From Lelliottia amnigena (lineage in GTDB: Bacteria; Pseudomonadota; Gammaproteobacteria; Enterobacterales; Enterobacteriaceae): DNA of 64,000 nt. A model generated the notes under the pieces. That model was not told where the DNA came from and ran no database searches. It saw only the letters and a list, made by a program, of their open reading frames with translations. The stretch is taken from assembly GCA_900635465.1 (NCBI GenBank), contig LR134135.1, positions 4,092,001 to 4,156,000 of the forward strand. Direction: 5' to 3'. The position numbers and the translations under genes were made by a program. Below are positions 10,718 to 21,059 of this stretch, one piece after another; the stretch's first letter is position 1; each line of letters begins with the position of its first letter.

Positions 10718-10737
10718 CCGACAGCGTTGGCTGCCGG
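10718..10737 (-). terminator. Possible terminator after the GABA-type aminotransferase gene
   Basis: The minus strand reads CCGGCAGC-CAAC-GCTGTCGG, an 8-bp stem with one G-U pair, just beyond the aminotransferase stop. The following GCTTATC is a weak T tract, so the assignment is tentative. Confidence 0.4.
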
Positions 10738-10747
10738 ACGGAGCGCT

Positions 10748-12013
10748 TTAACGTGTCAGCGAGGCAGAGATAATATCCAGCGCTTTGCGGAACTGTGCTT
10801 CAGGAATGGTGAGCGGATAGAGGAAACGAATCACGTTACCGTACACGCCGCAGCTCAGCAGCAGCAGACCTTCCTGCAACGCGCGGTTCTGCACCTCGCG
10901 GGTAAATTCTGGGGACGGCTGTCCGGTTTGCGGGTCATTGAATTCGACCGCCACCATCGACCCTTGAGCGCGAATATCGGCAATAAACGGGCAATCAGAT
11001 TTGGCTTTGTTCAGCACTTCGACCAGATGATGGCCCAGATGCGCCGCACGGGTGCAGAGATCCTCTTCATCAATGACGTCCAGCACTGCCAGCGCAGCGG
11101 CGATCGCCAGCGGGTTACCGGCGTAAGTCCCGCCCAACCCCCCCGGCGCAGGGGCATCCATCACGTCGGCACGACCAGACACTGCCGAGAGCGGCATTCC
11201 GCCCGCCAGACTTTTCGCCATGGTAATTAAATCAGGCTTCACGCAGTGGTGTTCCATCGAAAACAGTTTTCCAGTACGGGCAAAGCCACTTTGCACTTCA
11301 TCCGCAATCAGCAAAATGCCGTGGGTATCGCACAGCGCACGCAGCCCTTGCATAAAATCGGCCGGAGCAACGTTAAACCCGCCTTCCCCCTGAACCGGTT
11401 CAAGAATAATAGCGGCCACCTGATCGGGCGCGATATCGGCTTTGAAGATGCGCTCAACGCTTTTCAACGCCTCTTGCGAGCTGACGCCGTGCAGCATGTT
11501 GGGATATTGCGCGTGATAGACCGAGCCAGGGAACGGGCCGAAGCCGAGTTTATACGGTGCCACTTTGCCGGTGAGGGCCATGGTCATAAAGGTACGGCCA
11601 TGGAACGCACCGCCAAAGGTAATGAGTCCGGGGCGTTTAGTGTAAGCCCGCGCGATTTTAACGGCATTTTCGACAGCTTCTGCGCCCGTCGAGAAGAACG
11701 CCGTTTTGGCTGGCCCGTCGATCGGCACGCGGGCGTTGATACGTTCCGCCAAGGCGATATAGCTCTCGTAAGGCACAATCTGCCAGGCCGTATGGGTAAA
11801 GGATTGCAGCTGATTTTCAATGGCGGCGATCACTTTAGGATGGCGATGACCGGTATTGAGCACCGCGATGCCCGCCGCGAAGTCGATCACTTCGTTGCCT
11901 TCCACATCCCACAGGGTCGCATTTTCGGCTTTGTCGGCGTAAAAGCCACACATGACGCCGACGCCACGCGGCGTGGCCTGTAAACGCCGGTCATTCAATT
12001 CGTTATTTTTCAC
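10748..12013 (-). CDS. 4-aminobutyrate-type PLP aminotransferase (PuuE/GabT family)
   Basis: A class-III PLP-dependent aminotransferase of 421 residues that should move the omega-amino group of GABA (or a similar omega-amino acid) to 2-oxoglutarate. It resembles E. coli PuuE along its whole length, starting at TPRGVGVMCGFYADKAENAT. The PLP lysine is K267 in DLITMAKSLAGG, the ring-stacking aspartate is D238 in IADEVQSGFARTGK, and STGAEAVENAVK (109-120) binds the phosphate. It lies between livJ and rpoH, with no puu or gab genes in sight, so its pathway is open. E. coli K-12 lacks a gene here. I leave the symbol blank because puuE, gabT and goaG paralogues cannot be separated by eye. Confidence 0.9.
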   Translation of the reverse strand: MKNNELNDRRLQATPRGVGVMCGFYADKAENATLWDVEGNEVIDFAAGIAVLNTGHRHPKVIAAIENQLQSFTHTAWQIVPYESYIALAERINARVPIDGPAKTAFFSTGAEAVENAVKIARAYTKRPGLITFGGAFHGRTFMTMALTGKVAPYKLGFGPFPGSVYHAQYPNMLHGVSSQEALKSVERIFKADIAPDQVAAIILEPVQGEGGFNVAPADFMQGLRALCDTHGILLIADEVQSGFARTGKLFSMEHHCVKPDLITMAKSLAGGMPLSAVSGRADVMDAPAPGGLGGTYAGNPLAIAAALAVLDVIDEEDLCTRAAHLGHHLVEVLNKAKSDCPFIADIRAQGSMVAVEFNDPQTGQPSPEFTREVQNRALQEGLLLLSCGVYGNVIRFLYPLTIPEAQFRKALDIISASLTR

Positions 12014-12120
12014 CCCATCCCCCTAAAATTGTCAGCAAGCTAAACTTACAGCGCATCTGTAAGTGTTTGCCACGGGGGAGATATTCGCCAGAGCGGCGCA
12101 GAAAAATAAGCGGGGGAGCA

Positions 12121-12153
12121 GAAAAACAAAACCCCCAGATTTTCATCCAGGGG
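12121..12153 (-). terminator. rho-independent terminator of rpoH
   Basis: The minus strand has CCCCTGGAT-GAAA-ATCTGGGGG, a nine-pair stem (two G-U pairs) with a GAAA tetraloop, followed by TTTTGTTTTTC. It lies about 20 bases past the rpoH stop. Confidence 0.85.
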
Positions 12154-12174
12154 TTATCGGGGACTTCGCGGGGA

Positions 12175-13033
12175 TTACGCTTCGATAGCGGCGCGAAGTT
12201 TTTTCATGGCGTTCTTTTCAAGCTGACGTACACGTTCAGCGGAGACGCCGTAGCGGTCTGCCAGTTCCTGCAGCGTGGACTTGTTGTCTTCGTCCAGCCA
12301 GCGGGCGCGGATAATCGCCTGGCTACGCTCGTCGAGACCTTCCATCGCGTGGGTCAGTTTGTTCGCGGCCTGATCTTCCCAGTTGTCCTCTTCGATGCCG
12401 TCGGCAAAGTTAGAGGTTTTATCCTGCAAATACAGAACCGGTGCCATCGGCTGGCTATCCTGCGCATCGTCGTCGGAGGACATATCAAACGTCATGTCCT
12501 GCGCGGCCATACGGGATTCCATCTCACGCACGTCTTTACTGGAAACACCCAATTCACGCGCAACCATTTCGACTTCATCCTGGTTGAACCAGCCCAGACG
12601 CTGCTTGGCTTTACGCAGGTTGAAGAACAGTTTGCGCTGCGCTTTGGTGGTCGCAACTTTCACGATACGCCAGTTACGCAGAACGTATTCGTGAATTTCA
12701 GCTTTAATCCAGTGCACGGCGAAAGAAACCAAGCGCACACCCCACTTCCGGGTTGAAGCGACGTACAGCCTTCATGAGGCCGATGTTGCCTTCCTGAATC
12801 AAATCCGCCTGCGGTAGGCCGTAGCCCGAATAATTACGAGCAACGTGAACAACAAAGCGCAGGTGAGACAGGATCAGCGTCTTAGCTGCTTCCAGATCGC
12901 CCTGGTAATGCAGCTTTTCAGCAAGCTCCTTTTCTTCCTCGGCCGTCAACATCGGCCAGGTGTTAGCGGCCCGGATGTAAGATTCCAGGTTACCAACAGG
13001 GGCTAAAGCTAAAGTTTGCATTTCTTTGGTCAT
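12175..13033 (-). CDS. rpoH: Heat-shock sigma factor RpoH (sigma-32); frame broken by one extra base
   Basis: RpoH directs RNA polymerase to heat-shock promoters. Two overlapping frames together give the protein: [20 protein letters not shown] up to RRFNPEVG, then [20 protein letters not shown] to [13 protein letters not shown]. The join needs removal of one C from the CCCC run at 12740-12743 (GGGTGTGCG in E. coli). The corrected length is 285 residues (284 in E. coli). The RpoH box [13 protein letters not shown] and the region-4 helix-turn-helix are present. RpoH is needed for growth above about 20 C, so a real null is unlikely; I treat this as a sequence error. AGGA overlaps the start region. 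In E. coli the 5' mRNA is a thermosensor. Confidence 0.93.
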
Positions 13034-13290
13034 TCATTCCTCTCAATATAGTGTCTTCTGGCGGTGGTTTGTCCCCATCAGGCAACAAGCATGCCAAAGC
13101 ATTTGAGCAGTGAGACTAACATTCACTCTTTTATCAGACCGTGATTTTATCCACAAGTTCCATGTACCGCTGTGAATACATTACGCACAAAATGTGACAT
13201 GGAGTGCGGTTCGCGGGAGAAGAGTGAACAGATACTCTTTCCCTGCCGAGTGAAGTACTCATTGCAGGGAAAGATTATATCAGAAAATTT

Positions 13291-14348
13291 TTATTGGGGG
13301 GTAAAGTGGCGTAAATGTTGGACGGTTGCGAGCCATGCAGCGACCCAGCCGATCATCGAACACACCAGCAGTAATAACAGGCACTCATCGAAGCCTAACC
13401 CACTGATATCAAACTTAGTTCCAAAAACTTGCGCCACTTCAGTTACCGCAGACGAAAGCCGCATCACCAAAATTTCTGACAATATCAGTGAAAGAAATGC
13501 CCCCGGAAAAACCGAGCAATGCGCCACCGTAAAGGAACGGACGCAGGATGAATCCATCCGTCGCACCAATCAGTTTTTGCACGTTAATCGTATCGCGACG
13601 GGCAAAGATACTCAGGCGCACGCTGTTACCGATGACGAGGAAGACCGCCGCCACCATCAACACGCCAATCATCGCCGCCACGCGTCCCACCAGGCCGGTG
13701 AGTGACGCCAGACGTGCAAACCAGCTGTCGTCCATGCGCACTTCATCAATACCCTTCACCTGGCTGATACGATCGCGCAAGGTGTTCAGCGATTCCGTAC
13801 CCTGGAAATCAAGCTTAGGAATGACCACCGCCACGGCGGGCAACGGGTTTTCTTCAAGCATGTCCAGCGCGCCACCAAAGCCAGACCAGTTGCGGAACTC
13901 GCCCAACGCCTCGTCGCGCGAGAGATAGTTAACCTTCTCCACGCCCTGTTCAGACTGGAGTTGTCCCACCACCTGCGCTGCTGCGTTATCGTCGAGCGCT
14001 TTGTCCAGATACACCGTGATTTGCGGCGAAGGATAATATTGCGACGCGGCCTGATTGACGTTTTTGTAGACCATGTAGCAAACGCTCGGCAACGTCAGGG
14101 AGATGGCAATCACCATCACCGTCAGGAACGTAGCCAGCGGCTTGCTTTTCAGATCCTGCAACGCGCCCCTGGAAGGCGTAACGCACCTGCTCATTAAATA
14201 CGTTGGTTTTCCGCGACTGCGGTTTCGGCGACGATTTGGCGCGTTTTGGCGCGTTTCGGTTGCCGTCACCACCGCCCTGCGAAGGACGGAAACGGTCAAA
14301 TCGATTACCAAACTGCCGAATCTGGTTTATTGCATCGCGCTTATTCAC
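13291..14348 (-). CDS. ftsX: Cell-division ABC-like membrane protein FtsX; two extra bases
   Basis: FtsX, with the ATPase FtsE, links the Z ring to activation of EnvC and the amidases at the septum. The product is spread over three frames: [14 protein letters not shown]...[21 protein letters not shown]...GALLGFSG, and [13 protein letters not shown]...LRHFTPQ. Removing one base from the CCCC at 14166-14169 and one from the CCCCC at 13500-13504 restores 351 residues (352 in E. coli). The start is GTG at 14348, overlapping the ftsE TGA (GTGA). Four membrane helices and the periplasmic loop between TM1 and TM2 are recognisable. Conserved and essential at low osmolarity; probably intact in the cell. 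Confidence 0.93.
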
Positions 14349-15010
14349 TCAGGCCTCCCGTGCAAATGACCGTCGCTCCAGCGACAGCATGCGGTACGAA
14401 CGACGCGAGATAAGGCCGATGTCGTGCGTTGCCATCAGTACCGTCACGCCGACGCGGTTAAACTCTTCAAACAGACGCAAGATCCCTTCCGAGAGTGGCA
14501 TCGTCCAGGTTACCGGTCGGTTCGTCCGCCAGCAAAACGGCAGGTTTGTTGACCACCGCACGAGCAATACCCACGCGCTGTTGTTCACCGCCGGAGAGCT
14601 GAATCGGGAAATTTTTCGCTTTGTCCAACAGCCCGACTTTATCCAGCGCCGCTGACACACGACGGCGAATATCATCAAAGCTGGCACCCGCAATAATCAA
14701 CGGAATGGCTACGTTATCGAAAACAGTGCGATCCATCAGCAGGTGGTGATCCTGGAAAATCATCCCGATCTGGCGACGTAAAAACGGCACCTCACGGTTT
14801 TTCAGGCGGCTAATATCGTGGCCGCCAAATAAGATTTTCCCGGCGCTTGGCCGCTCGATCCCACAGATAAGCTTGAGCAGGGTACTTTTTCCCGCGCCGG
14901 AATGGCCGGTCAGGAATGCCATCTCGCCTGGCTGCAGGTGAAATGTCACTCCCTGCAACGCTTGTCTCCCACCCGAGATAGGCCTTGCTGACATGTTCAA
15001 AGCGAATCAT
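14345..15010 (-). CDS. ftsE: Cell-division ATPase FtsE; three extra bases
   Basis: Cytoplasmic ABC ATPase partner of FtsX. Walker [10 protein letters not shown], signature LSGGEQQ and Walker [14 protein letters not shown] can all be read, but in three frames. One extra base lies at each of 14972-14974 (after [13 protein letters not shown]), 14497-14498 (within GNLDDALSEG) and 14378-14379 (near MLSLSDGHLHG). The corrected protein has 220 residues ending GHLHGRPE, against 222 in E. coli. It starts at 15010, two bases after the ftsY stop region, and its TGA overlaps the ftsX GTG. Three independent breaks in a 660-base gene of an essential operon argue for sequencing error. Confidence 0.92.
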
Positions 15011-15012
15011 TG

Positions 15013-16550
15013 TTAATCCTCTCGGGCAAAAAGTGCCTCAATAAAGTCGTCCGATTTAAACGGACGCAAATCCTCGATACGTTCGCCGACACCAATGTAG
15101 CGGATTGGAATACCGAACTGATCCGCCACGGAGAAGATCACTCCCCCTTTCGCGGTGCCGTCCAGTTTAGTCCAGCGTAATGCCGGTCAGCCCTACCGCC
15201 TCATGGAACAGCTTCGCCTGGCTGATAGCGTTCTGCCCGGTGCTGGCGTCCAGAGTCAGCATAATTTCATGCGGCGCGTCCTTCGTCCAGCTTCTTCATC
15301 ACACGGACGATTTTTTTCAGTTCTTCCATCAGGTGCGATTTATTCTGCAAACGACCTGCGGTATCGGCAATCAACACGTCCACGTTACGCGCCTTCGCCG
15401 CCTGAATGGCATCGAAGATAACCGACGCGGAATCTGCGCCCGTATGCTGCGCAATCACCGGAATGTCGTTACGCTGGCCCCAGACCTGGAGCTGCTCAAC
15501 GGCCGCCGCACGGAAGGTATCGCCCGCCGCCAGCATGACCGATTTACCCTGCTGCTCAAACTGACGCGCCAGCTTGCCGATCGTGGTGGTTTTACCCACG
15601 CCGTTCACGCCAACCATCAGAATAACAAACGGTGTTTTGCCTTCAATATTAAGCGGTTCGTCAACTTTTGCGAGAATTTCGCCCATCTCGTCTTTCAGCA
15701 GACCGTAAAGCGCCTCGGCATCGCGCAGCTGTTTACGGCTCGCGCCTTCAGTCAGGCTGGCGATGATTTTACGGGTCGTCTCTACGCCGACATCCGCGAT
15801 CAGCAGCTGTTCTTCCAGCTCTTCGAACAGATCATCGTCGATCTTTTTGCCGCGGAACAGACTGATAAATCCGGAACCGAGATTTTCTTTGGTCTTCAGC
15901 AGGCTGCGTTTCAGGCGGGCGAAGAAACCTTCTTTGGTTGGTTTTTCCTGCTCCTGAACGATCTCTTCGACAGGTTCGTCCGCGTCTGCGACCGGAACAA
16001 CGATTTCCGCTTCTTCTGCGGCAACCGCTGCCAGCGCCTGCGCTTCCAGCTCTTCGTCAGTGATATCGGCGTCGTTGTCGGCCTCTTCAGCCACGTTTTG
16101 TTCTACGAATTCTTCTTCAACCGTTTCGACGATCTCAACGGTCTCGGCTTCTGCCTGCCACTCTTCCGGCACAATTTCTTCCGCTTTCACCTCTTCCGGA
16201 AGCGGTAATTCTTCGTGTTCAACCACAGCGCGCGGGGTTTCTTCAACCACCGGCTCAACAACCGCGTCGACAACAGGCTCTGCAACAGCCGGTTCGGCTT
16301 CTACGGGCTGCGGCTTTTCGCTTTCCTGAACCTGCTCAGTCACCTCAACAACGTCTTCGGCGAAGGCTTCAGTTTCAGCGTCGCTGTGAGTCTGTTCTTC
16401 CGCCTCGACTATCGCTGCCGTTTCAACGGGCGTTTCTGGCTGTGATTGTTCTTCAACCGTCTGTTGCTCTTCGGTTTTTTGTTCTGTTTCTTGCTCTTTT
16501 TCACCAAAGCCCAACCAGGAAAAGAAGCCACGTTTTTTTTGTTTTGCCAT
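15013..16550 (-). CDS. ftsY: SRP receptor GTPase FtsY; two extra bases
   Basis: FtsY receives SRP-ribosome complexes at the inner membrane. The N-terminal acidic A domain is seen at about residues 20-190 (very rich in Glu and Val). It is followed by the NG GTPase domain with [15 protein letters not shown] (G1), DTAGR (G3) and, after correction, [10 protein letters not shown]. The frame is lost at 15280-15281 (after MKKLDE) and at 15172-15173 (before TKLDG), one extra base each. The corrected length is 511 residues; E. coli has 497, the difference lying in the variable A domain. First gene of ftsYEX and divergent from rsmD. Essential, so most likely intact in the organism. Confidence 0.93.
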
Positions 16551-16688
16551 CTGCGACTACACCCCTTGCGGTTAATTTCTGGCGCTATATACATGGAAGC
16601 TATAAAAATGATGAAATAGTCTAACACTTTACTTAATTGACATCACCGCCTGGAATCGCAGGCCAATTGTTAGCAGAGCTTTCCAGAA

Positions 16689-17288
16689 ATGAAGAAAACA
16701 AACCGCCCGGCCGGACAAATTCGCATTATCGGCGGCCAGTGGCGTGGCCGTAAACTCCCTGTGCCCGATAGCCCAGGTCTGCGCCCCACGACCGATCGCG
16801 TCAGAGAAACACTGTTTAACTGGCTGGCCCCATCGATGGTAGACGCGAAATGCCTGGACTGCTTCGCGGGAAGCGGCGCACTGGGCCTTGAAGCCCTGTC
16901 GCGGTATGCCGCCAGCGCCACGCTGCTGGAGATGGAGCGTGGCGTTGCGCAGCAATTACAGCAAAATCTCGCTACGCTCAAAGCAACGAATGCCAAAGTC
17001 GTCACGACCAATACCCTTGCTTTTCTCGCGCAGCCGGGCACGCCGCACGACGTGGTGTTCATCGATCCGCCGTTCCGTAAAGGGCTGCTGGAAGAGACAC
17101 TCACGCTTCTGGAAAATAACGGCTGGCTGGCGGATGACGCGCTAATTTACGTTGAAAGCGAAGTCGAAAACGGCTTACCGCCGGTGCCCATGCACTGGAA
17201 CTTACATCGTGAACAGGTCGCCGGGCAGGTTGCCTATCGTTTATATCACCGTGAAGTACAAGGAGAGTCTCATGCCGATACTGATTAA
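16689..17288 (+). CDS. rsmD: 16S rRNA (guanine-966-N2)-methyltransferase RsmD
   Basis: RsmD methylates G966 of 16S rRNA in the 30S subunit using SAM. It has 199 residues, beginning MKKTNRPAGQIRIIGGQWRG. The SAM-binding motif is DCFAGSGALGLEALSR (about 57-72) and the catalytic DPPF motif lies in VVFIDPPFRKG (about 118-128). It is divergent from ftsY, which matches E. coli. The 3' end overlaps yhhL by 17 bases, suggesting coupled translation. No irregularities. Confidence 0.95.
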   Translation: MKKTNRPAGQIRIIGGQWRGRKLPVPDSPGLRPTTDRVRETLFNWLAPSMVDAKCLDCFAGSGALGLEALSRYAASATLLEMERGVAQQLQQNLATLKATNAKVVTTNTLAFLAQPGTPHDVVFIDPPFRKGLLEETLTLLENNGWLADDALIYVESEVENGLPPVPMHWNLHREQVAGQVAYRLYHREVQGESHADTD

Positions 17289-17553
17289 TTTTGGGCGCTT
17301 GCTGATGGTGGGCGTTTGGGCGTTTCTGATCCTGAATCTGGTCCATCCGTTCCCGCGTCCGCTGAACATTTTCGTCAACGTGGCGCTGATATTCACCGCG
17401 TTTATGCATGCCCTGCAGATGGTGATGCTGAAAAACGGCTTGCCGAAAGACAGCCCGCCGATGACGGGTTGGCAGCAGCTGCGCGTGTTTATTTTTGGCG
17501 TGTTCGAGCTGCTGGTGTGGATGAAAAAGTTTAAGGCGCAGACTAAGAAATAA
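17272..17553 (+). CDS. yhhL: DUF1145-type small inner-membrane protein YhhL
   Basis: Small membrane protein of unknown function, 93 residues, with two predicted membrane helices (about 6-24 and 32-50) and a basic C-terminus (KKFKAQTKK). The start at 17272 is set by AAGGAGAG 6-8 bases upstream inside rsmD; the longer open frame from 17152 is only rsmD shadow. It matches E. coli YhhL, found in the same place after rsmD. Confidence 0.88.
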   Translation: MPILINFGRLLMVGVWAFLILNLVHPFPRPLNIFVNVALIFTAFMHALQMVMLKNGLPKDSPPMTGWQQLRVFIFGVFELLVWMKKFKAQTKK

Positions 17554-17557
17554 GGCG

Positions 17558-17602
17558 TCTGATGCCCTCACCCTAACCCTCTCCCAAAGGAGAGGGCAAA
17601 AA
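17558..17602. repeat. Single REP-like palindrome after yhhL
   Basis: tgatgccctcaccctaacc followed by ccctctcccaaaggagaggg: one copy of the palindrome family seen elsewhere in the window. It sits between the convergent yhhL and yhhM genes. Confidence 0.75.
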
Positions 17603-17670
17603 AGAACACACCCGTATTGCCAGAAACCGCACCAAACAGTCCCCTCGCACCGCAGGATCGACAGGGAAAA

Positions 17671-18031
17671 CTACGGCTCCGCCGTGAACCCCTCAAACCG
17701 CGATCCCTTGTAACTCAGCGTCCCTTTCTCCCCTACCGTGAGCTGGTGATACTGCTTTTCATCGACGCGAAACGTCGTCTCCAGCCCGCCGCTTTGCGGC
17801 TTAAAACTCACCTCATAACGCATCGCTGTGCCAGCGGGCGTCACCTGCTGCTGGCGGAGAGCGCCGGTTATCAAGCGCTTTCTCGCGTTTGTTGCTCACC
17901 ACCACGCGTTTTTGCAGAAGCGGTGCGGCGTCGTTATCGGCCCTTTCACGACGCTGCTGCACAAAACGAAACGAGGCGGCAATCACTATGATCGCCACCA
18001 CGATAATCAAAAAAATCGGCATTTTGCTCAT
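17671..18031 (-). CDS. yhhM: DUF2500 membrane-anchored protein YhhM; one extra base
   Basis: Protein of unknown function with one N-terminal membrane helix (MSKMPIFLIIVVAIIVIAAS) and a soluble domain that reads VTPAGTAMRYEVSFKPQSGG in another frame. An extra base at 17856-17857 separates NRRS from the following RQQQVTPAG. The corrected length is 119 residues, identical to E. coli YhhM. It is convergent with yhhL. It has the same type of break as its neighbours, so it is probably a read error. Confidence 0.85.
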
Positions 18032-18160
18032 TGTTGAATCCCATCAGATTATGCGGAAATCAGGATACCTCGCCGGATCCGGCATTGCCAAACGCCCGCC
18101 CGCGTCACTACACTGAATCAGAGAATGTTTATTCAAAAATAACAGATACAGGGAGTTAAT

Positions 18161-18788
18161 ATGCTTTGGTCATTTATCGCTGTCTGTTTTTCCGCATGGC
18201 TCTACGTCGATGCGTCGTATCGCGGTCCCGTGTGGCAGCGCTGGTTGTTTAAGCCCGTCACGTTACTGCTATTGCTGTTACTCGCCTGGCAGGCGCCGAT
18301 GTTCAACGCAGTGAGTTATCTGGTGCTGGCTGGCCTGTGCGCCTCGCTGATTGGCGATGCCTTAACGCTGCTCCCGCGTCAGCGCGTGTTATACGCCGTC
18401 GGGGCATTTTTCCTCTCACATCTGCTGTACACCATTTATTTCGCCAGCCAGATGACGCTGTCCTTCTTCTGGCCGCTGCCGCTGGTTCTGCTGGTGATTG
18501 GTGCGCTGCTGGTCGCCGTTGTCTGGTCGCGCCTCGAAGAGATGCGCTGGCCGGTGTGTACGTTTATCGCCATGACGCTGGTGATGGTCTGGCTCGCCGG
18601 TGAACTGTGGTTCTTCCGCCCAAACCGCACCAGCGATGTCGGCTTTCTTTGGTGCGACGCTGCTGTTGCTGGGGAATATCGTCTGGCTGGGTAGCCATTA
18701 TCGTCGCCGTTTCCGCGCGGATAACGCCATTGCGGCGGCCTGCTACTTTGGCGGCCACTTCCTGATCGTGCGTTCGCTGTATATCTAA
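18161..18788 (+). CDS. yhhN: TMEM86/lysoplasmalogenase-family membrane protein YhhN; one extra base
   Basis: Polytopic inner-membrane protein of the YhhN/TMEM86 family; animal homologues hydrolyse lysoplasmalogen, while the bacterial function is unproven. The first part runs [20 protein letters not shown] to AGELWFFRP and the rest, [17 protein letters not shown] to [10 protein letters not shown], lies in another frame. Removing one A from AAA at 18622-18624 joins them to 208 residues, exactly the E. coli length. About eight helices are predicted. It lies just before the zntA promoter, with the stop 6 bases from its -35 box. Confidence 0.87.
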
Positions 18789-18794
18789 TAACCC

Positions 18795-18826
18795 TTGACT
18801 CTGGAGTCGACTCCAGAGTGTATGCT
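18795..18826 (+). promoter_or_regulatory. zntA promoter with ZntR operator (20-bp spacer)
   Basis: The -35 TTGACT (18795-18800) and -10 TATGCT (18821-18826) are 20 bp apart, too long for normal sigma-70 use. The spacer carries a perfect dyad, actctggag-tcga-ctccagagt, at 18798-18819. This is the MerR-family layout: ZntR bound to zinc twists the DNA to align the two boxes. The dyad is that known for E. coli zntA. Confidence 0.93.
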
Positions 18827-18863
18827 GCGGTTAATGAGAAAATTATCATTACCGGAGAGTGCC

Positions 18864-21054
18864 ATGTCGACTCCAGACACATCTAAAAAAGTGCCGCAAT
18901 TCTCGGCACTCAAACTCAGCCCCGTCCCCGCCAAAGAGGATTGCTGCAGTGCAGGTACGTGCGACACACAGAGCGCGCCAGCACTGCCCGCCAGCGGTGA
19001 GCGTTACACGTGGGTCGTCAACGGAATGGACTGCGCCGCCTGCGCCCGCAAAGTGGAAAACGCGGTAAAACAGGTCGCGGGCGTCAACCACGTGCAGGTA
19101 CTGTTCGCCACGGAAAAGCTGCTGGTCAGTGCAGAAAATGACGTGAGTGCCGACGTCGAAGCGGCGGTCACTAAAGCCGGGTATTCCCTCAGGGCCGAAG
19201 ATGCGCCCGCCGAAAAAGTCTCTCCCTTGCGTGAAAATCTGGCCGCTCATCACGCTGATTATCATGATGGCGTTAAGCTGGGGGCTGGAACATTTCAACC
19301 ATCCTTTAGGCAATCTGGCGTTTATCGCCACCACGCTGGTGGGGCTGTTCCCTATTGCGCGTCAGGCGCTGCGCCTGATGAAAAGCGGGAGCTGGTTTGC
19401 GATTGAAACGCTGATGAGCGTCGCGGCCATCCGGCGCGCTGTTTATCGGGGCGACGGCAGAAGCCGCAATGGTCCTGCTGCTGTTCCTGGTAGGCGAACG
19501 CCTTGAAGGCTGGGCGGCGAGTCGCGCGCGCAAAGGCGTCAGCGCGTTAATGGCGTTAAAACCTGAAACCGCCACGCGGGTTTTCGACGGCGAGCGTCAG
19601 ACCGTGGCGATCAACACGCTGCGTCCGGGCGATGTGATTGAAGTGGCGGCCGGCGGCCGTCTGCCTGCCGATGGCACATTGATCACCGCCACGGCAAGTT
19701 TTGATGAAAGCGCGCTGACCGGCGAATCCATTCCCGTTGAGCGTGCAACGGGTGAAAAAGTGCCTGCGGGCGCCACCAGCGTTGACCGTCTGGTGCAGCT
19801 CAGCGTGCTCTCCGAACCGGGTGAAAGCGCCATCGACCCGCATTCTGAAACTCATTGAAGAAGCCGAAGAGCGCCGCGCGCCCGTCGAGCGTTTTATTGA
19901 CCGTTTCAGCCGAATTTACACCCCAGTGATTATGCTGATCGCCCTGCTGGTGACGATTGTCCCGCCGCTGCTTTTCGCCGCCTCCTGGCAGGAGTGGATT
20001 TACAAAGGGCTGACGCTGCTGCTGATCGGTTGTCCGTGCGCACTGGTAATTTCGACGCCTGCAGCGATCACCTCCCGGGCTGGCCGCTGCGGCGCGCCGT
20101 GGGGCATTGATTAAAGGCGGCGCGGCGCTGGAGCAATTGAGCCAGATTCAGCACGTCGCTTTTGATAAGACCGGCACGCTGACCGTGGGCAAACCGCAGG
20201 TCACCGGTATTTATCCGCTTGAATCGACCGAAGACGCTCTGCTGACGCTGGCCGCCGCCGTCGAACAGGGTTCTACTCACCCGCTGGCGCAGGCGATTGT
20301 GCGTGAAGCGCAGTCGCGCGGCTTAACTCTTCCGGCAGCAAATGAGCAGCGTGCGCTGGTCGGTTCAGGAATTGAAGCCGACGTAGACGGGAAAAAAGTC
20401 CTTATCACCGCCGCTGATAAATTCCCGTCGCAGGCGTTGAGCCAGCAAATTAGTGAGCTGGAACAGGCCGGGCAGACCGTCATCATTGTGGCTGTAGACG
20501 GCATCGCAAAAGGCATTCTGGCGCTGCGCGATACGCTGCGTGACGATGCCAAAGAGGCCGTTGATGCGCTGCATCAGCTGGGTATTCAGGGTGTGATCCT
20601 GACAGGGGATAATCCACGCGCCGCTGCCGCCATTGCCAATGAGCTGGGCCTTGAATTCAAAGCCGGACTCTTGCCCGCGGATAAAGTGCAGGCCGTCACC
20701 GCGCTCAACGGCCAGGCCCCGCTGGCGATGGTGGGCGATGGCATCAACGACGCCCCGGCGATGAAAGCCTCGACCATCGGGATCGCCATGGGCAGCGGTA
20801 CCGATGTGGCGCTGGAAACGGCCGACGCCGCGCTGACTCATAATCGCCTGACCGGGCTGGCACAGATGATCGGTCTGGCGCGCGCGACGCGTGCCAATAT
20901 CCGCCAAAACATTGGTATTGCGCTGGGGCTGAAAGGGATTTTCCTGGTCACCACGCTGTTGGGCATAACTGGACTGTGGCTGGCCGTGCTGGCGGATACC
21001 GGTGCGACGGTGCTGGTGACCGCAAATGCGCTGCGGTTGCTGCGAAAGAAATAG
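18864..21054 (+). CDS. zntA: Zn(II)/Cd(II)/Pb(II)-exporting P-type ATPase ZntA; four extra bases
   Basis: ZntA pumps Zn, Cd and Pb out of the cytoplasm. An N-terminal metal-binding domain carries GMDCAAC (54-60) after a CCSAGTC cluster. Later come the intramembrane metal site GCPCAL, the phosphorylation motif DKTGT and the hinge GDGINDAP. The gene is read in several frames because of extra bases at 19241-19242, 19431-19432, 19837-19839 and 20074-20076. Removing them gives 728 residues (732 in E. coli) without any other gap. The start at 18864 has GGAGAG 5 bases upstream and lies 37 bases after the -10 box. It is controlled by the ZntR operator upstream, so it is likely functional in the cell. 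Confidence 0.93.
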
Positions 21055-21059
21055 AGCGG

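Noticed and set aside
12704..12760. Programmed ribosomal frameshift in rpoH (and in ftsX, ftsE, ftsY, zntA)
   Set aside because: There are no slippery heptamers with downstream structures, the sites are not conserved in E. coli, and fourteen similar events in 7.4 kb fit consensus errors.
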